A stretch of 37,437 nt of DNA from a virus, in IMG/VR virus record IMGVR_UViG_3300046697_000138, positions 1-37,437 of that record. One strand, 5' to 3'. Shown in pieces: positions 1-6,814 of this stretch (the first letter of the stretch is position 1; each line of letters opens with the position of its first letter). The position numbers were made by a program, and so were the translations under genes. The notes beneath the pieces are model-generated. The model saw nothing but the letters and a program-made list of their open reading frames with translations. It was not told where the DNA came from and ran no database searches.

Positions 1-160
1 CAAGTGCTGCGCACCGCCGAGCAACGGCATCATACTTTTCTTCCCATTCGCGGCAATCCTTCAGTCTCCCCCGCCATTCACGAATATATAATACCAGTGC
101 AATAAGTGCCACTGCCCACACTATGGTTAGTGTAATGAGTAAAGCGTGTAAGTGTATCAT
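1..160 (-). CDS. Small membrane-anchored protein, 3' end beyond window
   Basis: Reading the minus strand from the ATG at 160 gives MIHLHALLITLTIVWAVALI and onward for 53 codons to the window edge. Residues 3-25 form one hydrophobic helix, followed by a charged stretch (REWRGRLKDCREWEEKYD) that looks helical and cytoplasmic or periplasmic. The ATG overlaps the stop of the gene before it as ATGA, so the two are probably translationally coupled. An N-terminal anchor followed by a charged helix is also the layout of inner-membrane spanins (Rz-like), but no lysis neighbours are visible and the C-terminus is missing, so this is only a possibility. Confidence 0.5.
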   Translation of the reverse strand, partial: MIHLHALLITLTIVWAVALIALVLYIREWRGRLKDCREWEEKYDAVARRCAAL

Positions 161-384
161 ACAACTTCCCCTTTCGCTTTTTTTGATATCTCCTGCAAAT
201 TCGCCGATTTCAACCATTTTTTCCAAGCGGATAAAATCTCTTTTTTTGCAGTTTTAATGTTTGCACCTTGGAATAATGCATCATCCCCAATAACGCGATA
301 CTTTGCATCGCTATAAAGCGATGCAACAATTTTACCCCCCTGCATGAGCCAATATTGATTCCCTACTTTTTTCCACCTATTCAT
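157..384 (-). CDS. Small basic hypothetical protein (75 aa)
   Basis: A 75-residue Lys-rich protein with a GGGGAAG ribosome binding site upstream of the ATG. The N-terminal half (WKKVGNQYWLMQGGKIVASL) has the pattern of a short beta-hairpin; the C-terminal half is a basic amphipathic helix (KTAKKEILSAWKKWLKSANL). It is followed without a gap by the membrane protein gene (ATGA overlap). I do not recognise a family. The size, charge and position at the distal end of the leftward gene run fit a phage accessory protein of unknown role. Confidence 0.6.
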   Translation of the reverse strand: MNRWKKVGNQYWLMQGGKIVASLYSDAKYRVIGDDALFQGANIKTAKKEILSAWKKWLKSANLQEISKKAKGEVV

Positions 385-421
385 TTCATCACTTCCCCTT
401 TCGTTAAATGTTTTGTTCGCC

Positions 422-892
422 TTAATGGGAAATTGTCCGCAATGCCCTGCCGAATTGTTTGCGGTCCACTTTTTCCAGCGCGGCTCGATTCTTTACGTGT
501 TTTGTTCTCTGAAGCGCTTGGTATTCGCTTTTGTATTTGCTTAATCTTTTCTCCGAACACTTCGGGCAATATTTGCGCGGAACGCCGCCGTGGTGCCGGA
601 CCGTTTGGATAAGCGGACCGTGGCATTCAGCGCATTCAGTCGGCACGGGCTTTATTATTTTTACCTTTTTTGCCCTGTTAATATAGCGATATGGATTTTT
701 ATGCTCCCTGGGATACGGATTGATCTTTGTTGTCAAAGGCTTTGCGCAGTTGAAAAACTTTACCGCTTCCGCCTTAGTGATAATATTGGCATTTAGTTCT
801 TTCCGGCGCCGCTCAAAATACGATCTCGCTTCATCGAGGAGGCGGGCATCCATATCGGGGCTGTCAAGCCCATCACGGGATAGGAAGCTCAT
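422..892 (-). CDS. Zinc-ribbon protein (156 aa)
   Basis: The start chosen is the ATG at 892, which overlaps the stop of the upstream methylase fragment as TAATG; a longer reading to 1063 would run through that gene. The protein has a charged helical N-terminus (LLDEARSYFERRRKELNA), a central basic region, then two Cys pairs (CAEC and, 20 residues later, CPKC) followed by a basic helix, the arrangement of a treble-clef or zinc ribbon like those of small phage HNH-related or DNA-binding proteins. No catalytic HNH pattern is clear. It probably binds nucleic acid, but this is inferred from Cys spacing and charge alone. Confidence 0.6.
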   Translation of the reverse strand: MSFLSRDGLDSPDMDARLLDEARSYFERRRKELNANIITKAEAVKFFNCAKPLTTKINPYPREHKNPYRYINRAKKVKIIKPVPTECAECHGPLIQTVRHHGGVPRKYCPKCSEKRLSKYKSEYQALQRTKHVKNRAALEKVDRKQFGRALRTISH

Positions 893-1437
893 TATAGCGG
901 CTCCCCGTCTTCCCGCAGGCCGATGTGGGGTCTTTGCCCCTTTGCATGCACTCCGTTGCCCGTGTCGACGATGTGAGGTATTGCATTCGGGGACGTCAGG
1001 CCGCTTCCAATCCAGCAGCTCGACGCCCAAATCCAGTACCCGGCGAGTTTGCAATCGCACCACATATCGTCTTTGCAGAGATTTTCAAGGAGCATCGTTT
1101 CGTTTGCAATTAACACTTTACGGCGTGCGATCAAATCCGCGTGGTTCACTGGCCAGTCGCACCAATACGCGGTTTCCTCCGGGTGATATTGGATTGCCCG
1201 CCAGACATTGGCTATAAATCCGTCTTTATCGCAAATCGTTTCGGTCATTGACGACGGGTCATAATCGGGGCGAAGGAGCAGAACCGCGCCGCTGCCAAAG
1301 AAAGGCTCCACATAGTTCGCGGGCTGCCCCAAGGCTTTCCAGATAATATCGGCCACGGTTGATTTTCCTCCGAAGTACGGGAACGGAGCTTTGAGCGAAG
1401 CCCCGTCCCCTTGTCCTCCATGATGTGAAGTTTTCAC
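892..1437 (-). CDS. N-terminal half of a D12-class adenine DNA methyltransferase
   Basis: Starts at a GTG behind GGGGAG. Residues 20-26 (PYFGGKS) and 43-53 (VEPFFGSGAVL) are the motif X and motif I SAM-binding signatures of D12-class N6-adenine methyltransferases, followed by the family's DGFIANVWRAI and WPVNHADL stretches and the GYWIWASSCWIGSGL block of phage versions. Phage homologues are normally longer and carry a C-terminal DPPY catalytic motif. Here the frame stops at 892 after 181 residues with no DPPY, and the next frame does not continue the fold. So it is truncated and should be inactive alone, unless it works with the DPPY protein encoded just upstream. The start signals look intact, so the fragment may still be translated. 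Confidence 0.75.
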   Translation of the reverse strand: MKTSHHGGQGDGASLKAPFPYFGGKSTVADIIWKALGQPANYVEPFFGSGAVLLLRPDYDPSSMTETICDKDGFIANVWRAIQYHPEETAYWCDWPVNHADLIARRKVLIANETMLLENLCKDDMWCDCKLAGYWIWASSCWIGSGLTSPNAIPHIVDTGNGVHAKGQRPHIGLREDGEPL

Positions 1438-1458
1438 AATTCTATTTTCTCCCCAATC

Positions 1459-1995
1459 TTAAAAATCTCCCATTGTCTCCTGTATATTAATGTATTTGTC
1501 GGCCACACAAATTGTATCATTGTGACAACCTCCATGACATACCAGTAGGATTTCAAGAATTTCGAACGGAAAGCCCATGCCTGTACTATTCCATCCGAAA
1601 GACAAAACAATCCCGCCGGGCGAAAGTATAGTTTTAATTGATTTTTTCCAGTTTGACCATGTTGCTGCGGAAGTGTCGTTTTGGGTGGCCTTTATGCCCA
1701 CCTTCTGGTAGCACTCCGATACTTGACGCGTAGAATATGGTGGGTCGAAAATTATCAGGTCCGCCAGTACCCCACGGTCTTTCAACTCATCCATAAAAAC
1801 ATTTGCCTCTTCGTGATAATCGGCGGTGGTATCGGGATTCAGGTCGTTTGTATAAGTACACCATTTTTTATTACGCGCAAATGGGTCAATAGATACCTTG
1901 GCATCATGCAAATACTTTTTTACGAACAATCCAATCGGCGGAATATTAAACGTGTCCGCTGACGGCATTGCCCATTCTCGATGAAATTCAATCAT
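1459..1995 (-). CDS. Phage DPPY-type DNA methyltransferase
   Basis: Starts at the ATG that overlaps the nuclease stop as TAATG (1995). The 178-aa protein opens with MIEFHREWAMPSADTF, has a DPFARN block (residues 37-42) and TNDLNP, then DPPYS at 84-88, the amino-methyltransferase catalytic motif, followed by RQVSECY. The later SPGGIVLSFGWNS and LLVCHGGCHNDTICVADK segments match a compact phage methyltransferase family that I recognise from memory. It probably methylates exocyclic amino groups (N6-adenine or N4-cytosine) in phage DNA to protect against host restriction. Target sequence cannot be read from the protein. Confidence 0.75.
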   Translation of the reverse strand: MIEFHREWAMPSADTFNIPPIGLFVKKYLHDAKVSIDPFARNKKWCTYTNDLNPDTTADYHEEANVFMDELKDRGVLADLIIFDPPYSTRQVSECYQKVGIKATQNDTSAATWSNWKKSIKTILSPGGIVLSFGWNSTGMGFPFEILEILLVCHGGCHNDTICVADKYINIQETMGDF

Positions 1996-2297
1996 TATTT
2001 TCTCCCTGTTGCCCGCATTGCGGCATCGAACCCAACACCCATTATTATAAGCGCGTCGAAAGCGTTGTTGATCCGGTATACCCGGCCCTTCCATGCATTT
2101 CTCCACGCTATTTGAGACGGCAGTAATTTTTTCTTCGCGTCTCGCTTGATTTCAAAAAGGTAATTAACACCCTGCCACCCCACTTCCAAGTCGGGACATC
2201 CTCCGCCGACACTGGTAAGCGACTGCACGGAAGCGCCGAACGCGAGCAGTGTTTTTACTATTGAGACCTGATTGCCGTCGGTGCGCCCGTGATTCAC
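1995..2297 (-). CDS. VRR-NUC domain nuclease
   Basis: A compact 100-aa PD-(D/E)XK nuclease. The signature is GGGCPDL (residues 31-37, catalytic D36) followed by the beta-strand FEIKRD with E49 and K51, then the LPSQIAWRNAWKGRVYRINNAFDALIIMG tail seen in phage VRR-NUC proteins. These stand-alone domains are related to Holliday-junction and flap nucleases and are usually placed among phage recombination genes, as here. It probably resolves branched replication or recombination intermediates. The gene overlaps its neighbours at both ends (ATGA upstream, TAATG downstream), indicating coupled translation. Confidence 0.8.
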   Translation of the reverse strand: MNHGRTDGNQVSIVKTLLAFGASVQSLTSVGGGCPDLEVGWQGVNYLFEIKRDAKKKLLPSQIAWRNAWKGRVYRINNAFDALIIMGVGFDAAMRATGRK

Positions 2298-2716
2298 AGA
2301 TTTTCCTTTCTCACAAATTTCGGCTTCAATTTCCCGCAGATCGGGCAGGTCACCATTACAATTCTTCCTATTTTTTCAAACGTTATGTTTTCGGGGTTGT
2401 CCAACGTTGCTTTATAAATAATTTTTCCGAGGAAGCCCATCTTCATTTGTGCAATAGGTAAATCCTTTCGGTGCATGCCTCCATCCTGCAAAATGTAGAA
2501 CGGGCCGGTTATTTCCTCCTCCTCTTTGGCAGGCTCCGGCGGTTTTTCGGCAGCGGGGACGAGCGTTGCCGCCTTTTTGAGGTTTTCGATGAAAAACTCA
2601 ACAATATCACCTTTCGCAATTTCAAGCCCCACCAACCGGTAGTTGCAATGGTCTTCAATAAACGCAATCGTTCCCCTGATGTCAACTACCATACCAACTT
2701 TCACTTTATCGATCAT
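2294..2716 (-). CDS. Hypothetical protein with C-terminal Cys pair (140 aa)
   Basis: Residues 1-50 look like a small beta-barrel (VGMVVDIRGTIAFIEDHCNYRLVGLEIAKGDIVEFFIENL), followed by a Pro/Glu-rich linker, a second beta-rich segment and a final CPICGKLKPKF half zinc-ribbon with only two cysteines. The stop overlaps the start of the VRR-NUC gene (ATGA). No family is recognised. The fold pattern and neighbours suggest a nucleic-acid-associated protein, which is inference only. Confidence 0.6.
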   Translation of the reverse strand: MIDKVKVGMVVDIRGTIAFIEDHCNYRLVGLEIAKGDIVEFFIENLKKAATLVPAAEKPPEPAKEEEEITGPFYILQDGGMHRKDLPIAQMKMGFLGKIIYKATLDNPENITFEKIGRIVMVTCPICGKLKPKFVRKENL

Positions 2717-2755
2717 TGTTACTCTCCTTTTACATTGAGGTTCAGGTTTTATGTT

Positions 2756-3097
2756 TCATTTGGGCTGCTTGTCCAATACCTCAATGGTTTCAGTGCATGC
2801 CTCGTCCAGTTTTCCGGCATGATACCCCGTTTCATATCCCGCCGTGTAGCCGTCATTAGCCGCGCTTATCGCGGCTTTGACTTTCTCCTCCGTTGCCACC
2901 GCTTCAGGCTGTCCGTCGGTGGGGTGTACCACCGTAATCGGCTTTTCCTGCCGCGATAAAAAAATCCCCTCGTAGATAGCGTCGGCAAGGGCTGATACCG
3001 CGTCCTCGGTTGCCAATTGGCACTTTTCTACTGCGGCGATCGCCGCCCGGACCTGGGCGGAGTTCAGGACCAAAATTTTATCTGCGGGATTCATCAT
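2756..3097 (-). CDS. Hypothetical helical protein (113 aa)
   Basis: Begins at one of two adjacent ATG codons behind AAAGGAAA. The N-terminal half is an Ala-rich predicted helix pair (SAQVRAAIAAVEKCQLATEDAVSALADAIYEGI), followed by a beta-like segment and a C-terminal helix. There is no recognisable domain. It is the first gene after a strong intrinsic terminator, so its expression may be reduced relative to the recombination genes above it. Confidence 0.6.
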   Translation of the reverse strand: MMNPADKILVLNSAQVRAAIAAVEKCQLATEDAVSALADAIYEGIFLSRQEKPITVVHPTDGQPEAVATEEKVKAAISAANDGYTAGYETGYHAGKLDEACTETIEVLDKQPK

Positions 3098-3109
3098 TTT
3101 CCTTTCGGT

Positions 3110-3144
3110 AAAAAGGGAAGGGGCTGTAGTAGTTGCCCCTCCCC
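3110..3144 (-). terminator. Rho-independent terminator
   Basis: On the minus strand this reads as a 10-bp stem (GGGGAGGGGC pairing with GCCCCTTCCC, one G-T wobble) around a 10-nt loop, followed by TTTTT. It lies just after the ssDNA-binding protein gene and before the next leftward gene, so it should partly end the recombination transcript there. Confidence 0.75.
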
Positions 3145-3156
3145 GGTAAAAAAAGA

Positions 3157-3612
3157 TTAAAACGGAAGTGACTCCTCATTTGCATCACCTGACTTTGCTT
3201 GAGATACCGATCCGCTGCCGATAGGCTTTGCAGGTCGCAGGCAATAATCGACTATTTTATTCTTCGCTGCATATTGCCCATTTGCGGGTTCGATTCCAAC
3301 CTTTGCCCGCCCCGTGCGCCCCTTGAAATCGGAACCGAACAATCTGCCAGATTCATAATTGGCAAGCAAGCCGCAGGAGTCGCAGGCATGGCGCAGTTTG
3401 TACTCCGTTTTTTCTCCGGCCTGGACGTAATCAAAAATCCGGCATATAATTTTTTCTCCCTGCCAAATGCCCAGGGACAGTTTGATCATGTCATTGCCGG
3501 TGTTTTGGCTTACCGTGTCGGTTGCCTCCAAAATCTCAAAATCGTATTCCCCCTCTGCAATTGTTGGAAAGGGCTTTTTGATGTCGCTTTCATTTACTGG
3601 CTGAAATTCCAT
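3157..3612 (-). CDS. DUF669-like / single-strand DNA-binding protein
   Basis: A 151-aa protein with the layout of phage DUF669/SSB-like proteins: an N-terminal IAEGEYDFEILEATDTVSQNTGNDMIKLSLGI strand pattern (an OB-fold-like start), a helix with HACDSCGLL, a GRTGRAKVGIEP strand, and a disordered tail ending EESLPF, which resembles the acidic partner-binding tip of SSB proteins. The ribosome site AAGGAAAAT overlaps the end of the Sak4-like gene, so the two are coupled. Together with that ATPase and the VRR-NUC nuclease it forms a phage recombination module. It should coat ssDNA and help strand annealing or exchange. Confidence 0.7.
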   Translation of the reverse strand: MEFQPVNESDIKKPFPTIAEGEYDFEILEATDTVSQNTGNDMIKLSLGIWQGEKIICRIFDYVQAGEKTEYKLRHACDSCGLLANYESGRLFGSDFKGRTGRAKVGIEPANGQYAAKNKIVDYCLRPAKPIGSGSVSQAKSGDANEESLPF

Positions 3613-3614
3613 GA

Positions 3615-4523
3615 TTATTTTCCTTCCTTATCGGCTGTTCCGGTCATTTTGCCGGAGAGCCATTTGAGGGTTTTCGCCGCATGGTCGTTAGAAATTTCAC
3701 TCCATGAAGACGCCGCAGCGCGGGTAAGAATTTTTTCGATCTCATCGTCGGTGATTTTCAATACGCCGACAAGCCGCTCAATTTCCTTGACATCTGATTC
3801 GCTGGCAAGGATAATTTGCGTTGCTTCGCTCTCGATGTAATCCTTGCCGTATCTGATTGCGAAGTCGGCATAGTCGAGCGGGAAGGTATCGCTTTCGGGG
3901 AAGCCGATAAGTCGCGACTTGTGCACGGCTGCTGTCGGCGGATCTACCATTCCGCGCCGGAATACCCGCAAACATAAATCTAACTCGTAAACAAGTTTGT
4001 CCCACACGTCGGGGATTTTGCGAACCTCTTCCCGCTGTCCCGTTGTGGGATTCAGCCCCCATTCCGGCGCTTCGTGGGCAATAAACCAGACGTTCATATC
4101 CAGTTTAGATACCCAGTTCACAAGCCGCCGCATTTGCGCAATGGCCGGTTTTTTAGAAGCACCGAAGGCGTCCTTTGCGCCGAGCCTTTCCGCTTCGTTA
4201 GCAATGGCAATCTGATATAATTTGGTAATACTGTCTATTATCACCGTTTTGTATGGGTGCTTCTCGGTTGCCAGTGCTCGGATTTGGTCGATTACCACAT
4301 CAAAATCAAGCGACCCCTCATCCGGTCCGAGGTAAAGGCCACCTGCATTTTTCAGGCGGTCCTGATAGTGTCGCAGGGTTGCGCCTGACTCTGTGTCAAT
4401 CAGGTACGGAGCCGGAAACGATGTGGCGAACCATGTTTTGCCAACGCCGGACGCGCCGAAAATTACACCCTTTGTTTTCCCCGGCTGCACTTCTCCGGGT
4501 AGTTTCCCTTTAATTTTACTCAT
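3615..4523 (-). CDS. Sak4-type RecA-fold ATPase (recombinase)
   Basis: The start at 4523 follows GAGAGGCGG and gives MSKIKGKLPG, better than the longer non-ATG reading. Residues 23-30 (GASGVGKT) are a Walker A motif, LIDTESG follows at 41-47, and TVIIDSITKL (93-102) is a Walker B. This is the pattern of AAA_24/Sak4 single-strand annealing ATPases, shortened RecA relatives used by phages for homologous recombination. At about 302 aa it is of the usual size with an additional helical C-terminus. It is followed directly by the DUF669-like ssDNA-binding gene, the usual partner. Confidence 0.85.
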   Translation of the reverse strand: MSKIKGKLPGEVQPGKTKGVIFGASGVGKTWFATSFPAPYLIDTESGATLRHYQDRLKNAGGLYLGPDEGSLDFDVVIDQIRALATEKHPYKTVIIDSITKLYQIAIANEAERLGAKDAFGASKKPAIAQMRRLVNWVSKLDMNVWFIAHEAPEWGLNPTTGQREEVRKIPDVWDKLVYELDLCLRVFRRGMVDPPTAAVHKSRLIGFPESDTFPLDYADFAIRYGKDYIESEATQIILASESDVKEIERLVGVLKITDDEIEKILTRAAASSWSEISNDHAAKTLKWLSGKMTGTADKEGK

Positions 4524-4537
4524 AATCCCGCCTCTCT

Positions 4538-4741
4538 TTATTCCGTTTGTTGACAGTTTGCAGCACACTTGCCGCTATTCAGCGGAGCGCCGCACTCTGG
4601 GCAATCGGGTGATATTATCTCATCGCAATTAGGACAACCGGGCAATCCACACACAAAACCGTCATCCCCGCAGTGAGCGCGTTCCTGTTCTCTTGCCATT
4701 TCGTTAGCTTCGTTCAGCATATCATCAGGATCGGTTGCCAT
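4538..4741 (-). CDS. Small multi-cysteine zinc-binding protein (67 aa)
   Basis: A 67-aa protein with an acidic helical start (DDMLNEANEMAREQERAH) followed by eight cysteines arranged as C...CGLPGCPNC...CPECGAPL...CAANC, enough for two zinc sites. It lies 14 bp before the Sak4-like gene start. No named family is recognised; a nucleic-acid or protein-binding zinc ribbon is likely. Confidence 0.65.
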   Translation of the reverse strand: MATDPDDMLNEANEMAREQERAHCGDDGFVCGLPGCPNCDEIISPDCPECGAPLNSGKCAANCQQTE

Positions 4742-4752
4742 TTTGATTTCCC

Positions 4753-4893
4753 CTATTCAGTCTCCTCCGGGACGTCGCTATCGTCCCCTGTGTCGTGGGT
4801 TTCCGGATCGTCCTCCGGCACTACGCTCTCCCACCAGAGCGCCGCCGTTGCGTATGCCCGCTTGCTGCACGAGCTGAAGAGTCCGTCCATCAT
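4753..4893 (-). CDS. Small acidic protein (46 aa)
   Basis: Reads MMDGLFSSCSKRAYATAALW then a strongly acidic tail (PEDDPETHDTGDDSDVPEETE). It has an AAGGAAG ribosome site six bases before the first ATG, and that ATG overlaps the stop of the ribbon-helix-helix gene as ATGA. The overlap, spacing and ribosome site are the basis for calling it. The acidic tail resembles DNA-mimic or SSB-tail-like segments, but function is unknown. Confidence 0.55.
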   Translation of the reverse strand: MMDGLFSSCSKRAYATAALWWESVVPEDDPETHDTGDDSDVPEETE

Positions 4894-5039
4894 TTCGCTT
4901 CCTTCGGTATTTTAGGGAGATAGGCTTTAAGTGCCCGCTCAACCAGCGCGCCAAGGTTTCCCGCGCAGGCGGCGTTGTACTTGTCCAATCGCTCCCGGAG
5001 TGCGGAATCAATCCGCACGTGAAGATGCGCCTTTTTCAT
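4890..5039 (-). CDS. Ribbon-helix-helix DNA-binding protein (49 aa)
   Basis: The frame reads MKKAHLHVRIDSALRERLDK followed by YNAACAGNLGALVERALKAY and a short tail. This is the CopG/Arc ribbon-helix-helix pattern: a basic beta strand (AHLHVRID), helix 1 (SALRERLDKYNA), a turn and helix 2 (LGALVERALKAYL). Such dimers bind operator DNA through the paired strands and usually act as small repressors. It has a strong AAAGGAG site, and the gap to the repeat-protein stop is only three bases. It is a candidate regulator of the leftward operon; the palindromes in the control region would be test targets. Confidence 0.75.
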   Translation of the reverse strand: MKKAHLHVRIDSALRERLDKYNAACAGNLGALVERALKAYLPKIPKEAK

Positions 5040-5042
5040 GGT

Positions 5043-6254
5043 TCAATTCTCCTTTGCGTTTCCGTAGAACCGGCAATCCCCGCCCGCCTGAGCGGAGACG
5101 GTGCCGGTTGACGAGTCGAAGAACCGGCAATCCCCGCCCGCCTTAGCGGAGACGGTGCCGGTTGAAGATCCGTAGAACCGGCACTCCCCGCCCGCCTGAG
5201 CGGAGACGGTGCCGGTTGAAGAGTCGAAGAACCAGCACTCCCCGCCCGCCTGAGCGGAGACGGTGCCGGTTGACGATCCGTAGAACCGGCACTCCCCGCC
5301 CGCCTGAGCGGAGACGGTGCCGGTTGAAGAGTCGGAGAACCGGCACTCCCCGCCCGCCTGAGCGGAGACGGTGCCGGTTGACGAGTAGGAGAACCGGCAC
5401 AACGCGCCCGCCTGAGCGGAGACGGTGCCGGTTGAAGATCCGTAGAACCGGCACTCCCCGCCCGCCTGAGCGGAGACGGTGCCGGTTGACGAGTCGAAGA
5501 ACCAGCACAACCCGCCCGCCTGAGCGGAGACGGTGCCGGTTGAAGAGTCGGAGAACCGGCACAACCCGCCCGCCTGAGCGGAGACGGTGCCGGTTGACGA
5601 TCCGAAGAACCAGCACAACCCGCCCGCCTGAGCGGAGACGGTGCCGGTTGAAGAGTCGAAGAACCGGCACTCCCCGCCCGCCTGAGCGGAGACGGTGCCG
5701 GTTGAAGAGTCGAAGAACCGGCACTCCCCGCCCGCCTGAGCGGAGACGGTGCCGGTTGAAGAGTCGAAGAACCGGCACAACCCGCCCGCCTGAGCGGAGA
5801 CGGTGCCGATTGAAGAGTCGGAGAACCAGCACAACCCGCCCGCCTGAGCGGAGACGGTGCCGGTTGAAGAGTCGAAGAACCGGCACTCCCCGCCCGCCAT
5901 ATTCTTAATTGTTAAATGACCACCAAAAACGACGCGGGATATATTTCCGCCGTCGATTTCGTAGTCACCCTCTGTTATGATATGCAGAGCCGCCCATTTT
6001 GGCAGCTCTGCTCGGCAGGCGGATTCCGCCGATGCAGAAGCGTACCAGTCAGGAACAATCTCTTGATCAGTTTTAAAAACCCAGTGTTCAAGCGGTAACG
6101 AATAGACGTCGTTGGGTGGGGATATTTCCGCCCGGACAAATTTAACGCCCGAATCGTCAAGCCCGTTTTCGAGGATAATTTCCTCATGGCTATCGGATTT
6201 TTCCGACCAGAAGACTGCCGACTGGGTGATTATAAAACTCGCCGCATTGCACAT
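5043..6254 (-). CDS. Repeat protein with 15.5 copies of an 18-aa unit
   Basis: Residues 1-118 form a non-repeated head (MCNAASFIITQ..., with FVRAEISPPNDVYSLPLEHWVFKTDQEIVPDWY) that I associate with phage and bacterial proteins carrying variable repeat tails. Residues 120-398 are 18-aa units of the type AGGECRFFDSSTGTVSAQ; SSTGTVSAQ is nearly fixed while unit positions 4 (E/L/D), 6 (R/W), 8 (F/S/Y) and 9 (D/G/Y) vary. Periodic small, aromatic and beta-prone residues suggest a beta-solenoid. No signal peptide is seen, so it is probably cytoplasmic. The function is unknown. Uniform repeats suggest ongoing homogenisation or copy-number change. Confidence 0.8.
   Translation of the reverse strand: MCNAASFIITQSAVFWSEKSDSHEEIILENGLDDSGVKFVRAEISPPNDVYSLPLEHWVFKTDQEIVPDWYASASAESACRAELPKWAALHIITEGDYEIDGGNISRVVFGGHLTIKNMAGGECRFFDSSTGTVSAQAGGLCWFSDSSIGTVSAQAGGLCRFFDSSTGTVSAQAGGECRFFDSSTGTVSAQAGGECRFFDSSTGTVSAQAGGLCWFFGSSTGTVSAQAGGLCRFSDSSTGTVSAQAGGLCWFFDSSTGTVSAQAGGECRFYGSSTGTVSAQAGALCRFSYSSTGTVSAQAGGECRFSDSSTGTVSAQAGGECRFYGSSTGTVSAQAGGECWFFDSSTGTVSAQAGGECRFYGSSTGTVSAKAGGDCRFFDSSTGTVSAQAGGDCRFYGNAKEN
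5061..5897 (-). repeat. 54-bp tandem repeat array, 15.5 units
   Basis: The coding repeat of the preceding protein seen as DNA: 837 bp equals 15.5 units of 54 bp. The GACGGTGCCGGTTGA-type core on the plus strand is almost invariant, while a few codons differ between units. Because 54 is divisible by three and no unit holds a stop, other frames also stay open, including long antisense ones that are not genes. Confidence 0.95.
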
Positions 6255-6257
6255 GGT

Positions 6258-6380
6258 TCAATTCTCCTTTCCCTTCTTAATATATTTCATGGTTGTACCA
6301 ATTGCAACAATTTTTAACATAAAATTGATGCAATATTTTTGCGCTTTGATATAGTTATGAATCTGCGCTTTCCGGTTCAT
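6258..6380 (-). CDS. Small basic protein (40 aa)
   Basis: Reads MNRKAQIHNYIKAQKYCINF then MLKIVAIGTTMKYIKKGKEN. Its ATG overlaps the stop of the upstream gene as ATGA and its stop lies three bases before the repeat-protein ATG, filling a gap exactly. Its last codons double as the AAAGGAG ribosome site of the repeat gene. Lys-rich with one hydrophobic patch. No family is recognised; it may serve mainly for translational coupling. Confidence 0.5.
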   Translation of the reverse strand: MNRKAQIHNYIKAQKYCINFMLKIVAIGTTMKYIKKGKEN

Positions 6381-6814
6381 TCCCAGCCCCGCGTATCGTT
6401 AGTGTTTTCCGGTTCTTCAGGTTTTATAGGAATTTTTTCATATTCTTTCGCCTCTTCGAATCTACCGGAATCGCATAATCGAAAGTGCCGGCTGTAATCG
6501 CTTTCGACCAGCATGCACTGCGTGTGTAAATCTGGTTCGGTGATTTGCACTTCCCGAAACCAGTTGTTTCGGATAAAATCAACCATTTCCGAAATTCGCC
6601 CAAATGGTATCGTATCAAAACTATACCCGAAATGACGATTAATCATAATCAGTGCCCGGCCGCCGGCATCGTCCATGCCATGCCTGACTCCCTCGCCAAT
6701 GATAGCGCGTAGGCCGGTTCGGAACTCGTCCACGTCGGCTTGATTTTCCTTTGAAACAAAATTATTATCGCCTTTAAAATCCCTCAACAACGCTTTGGAA
6801 TCAATAAAGCTCAT
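6377..6814 (-). CDS. Hypothetical protein (145 aa)
   Basis: A 145-aa soluble protein with a mixed alpha/beta pattern, charged N-terminus (KALLRDFKGDNNFVSKENQADVDEF), a central GGRALIMINRHFGYSF strand-like segment and a Glu/Pro-rich tail (KIPIKPEEPENTNDTRGWE). Its start overlaps the replisome-organiser stop by four bases (ATGA), so it is co-translated with that gene and may help replication. No family is recognised. Confidence 0.6.
   Translation of the reverse strand: MSFIDSKALLRDFKGDNNFVSKENQADVDEFRTGLRAIIGEGVRHGMDDAGGRALIMINRHFGYSFDTIPFGRISEMVDFIRNNWFREVQITEPDLHTQCMLVESDYSRHFRLCDSGRFEEAKEYEKIPIKPEEPENTNDTRGWE

Noticed and set aside
381-626. 81-aa minus-strand frame
   Set aside because: It overlaps the zinc-ribbon gene in another frame, and that gene has the Cys pairs and TAATG coupling; the 81-aa frame shows no domain.
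3283-3310. GGGTTCGATTCCAACC resembles a tRNA T-arm
   Set aside because: It lies inside the DUF669-like coding frame (VGIEPANGQ region), and no acceptor, D or anticodon stems fit around it.
5061-5897. CRISPR-like regular repeat
   Set aside because: Units are directly adjacent with no spacers, and the array is in frame within a protein-coding gene.
5143-5908. Long open frames on both strands over the 54-bp repeat
   Set aside because: They follow from a stop-free repeat length divisible by three; they lack ribosome sites and encode only Arg-rich repeats.
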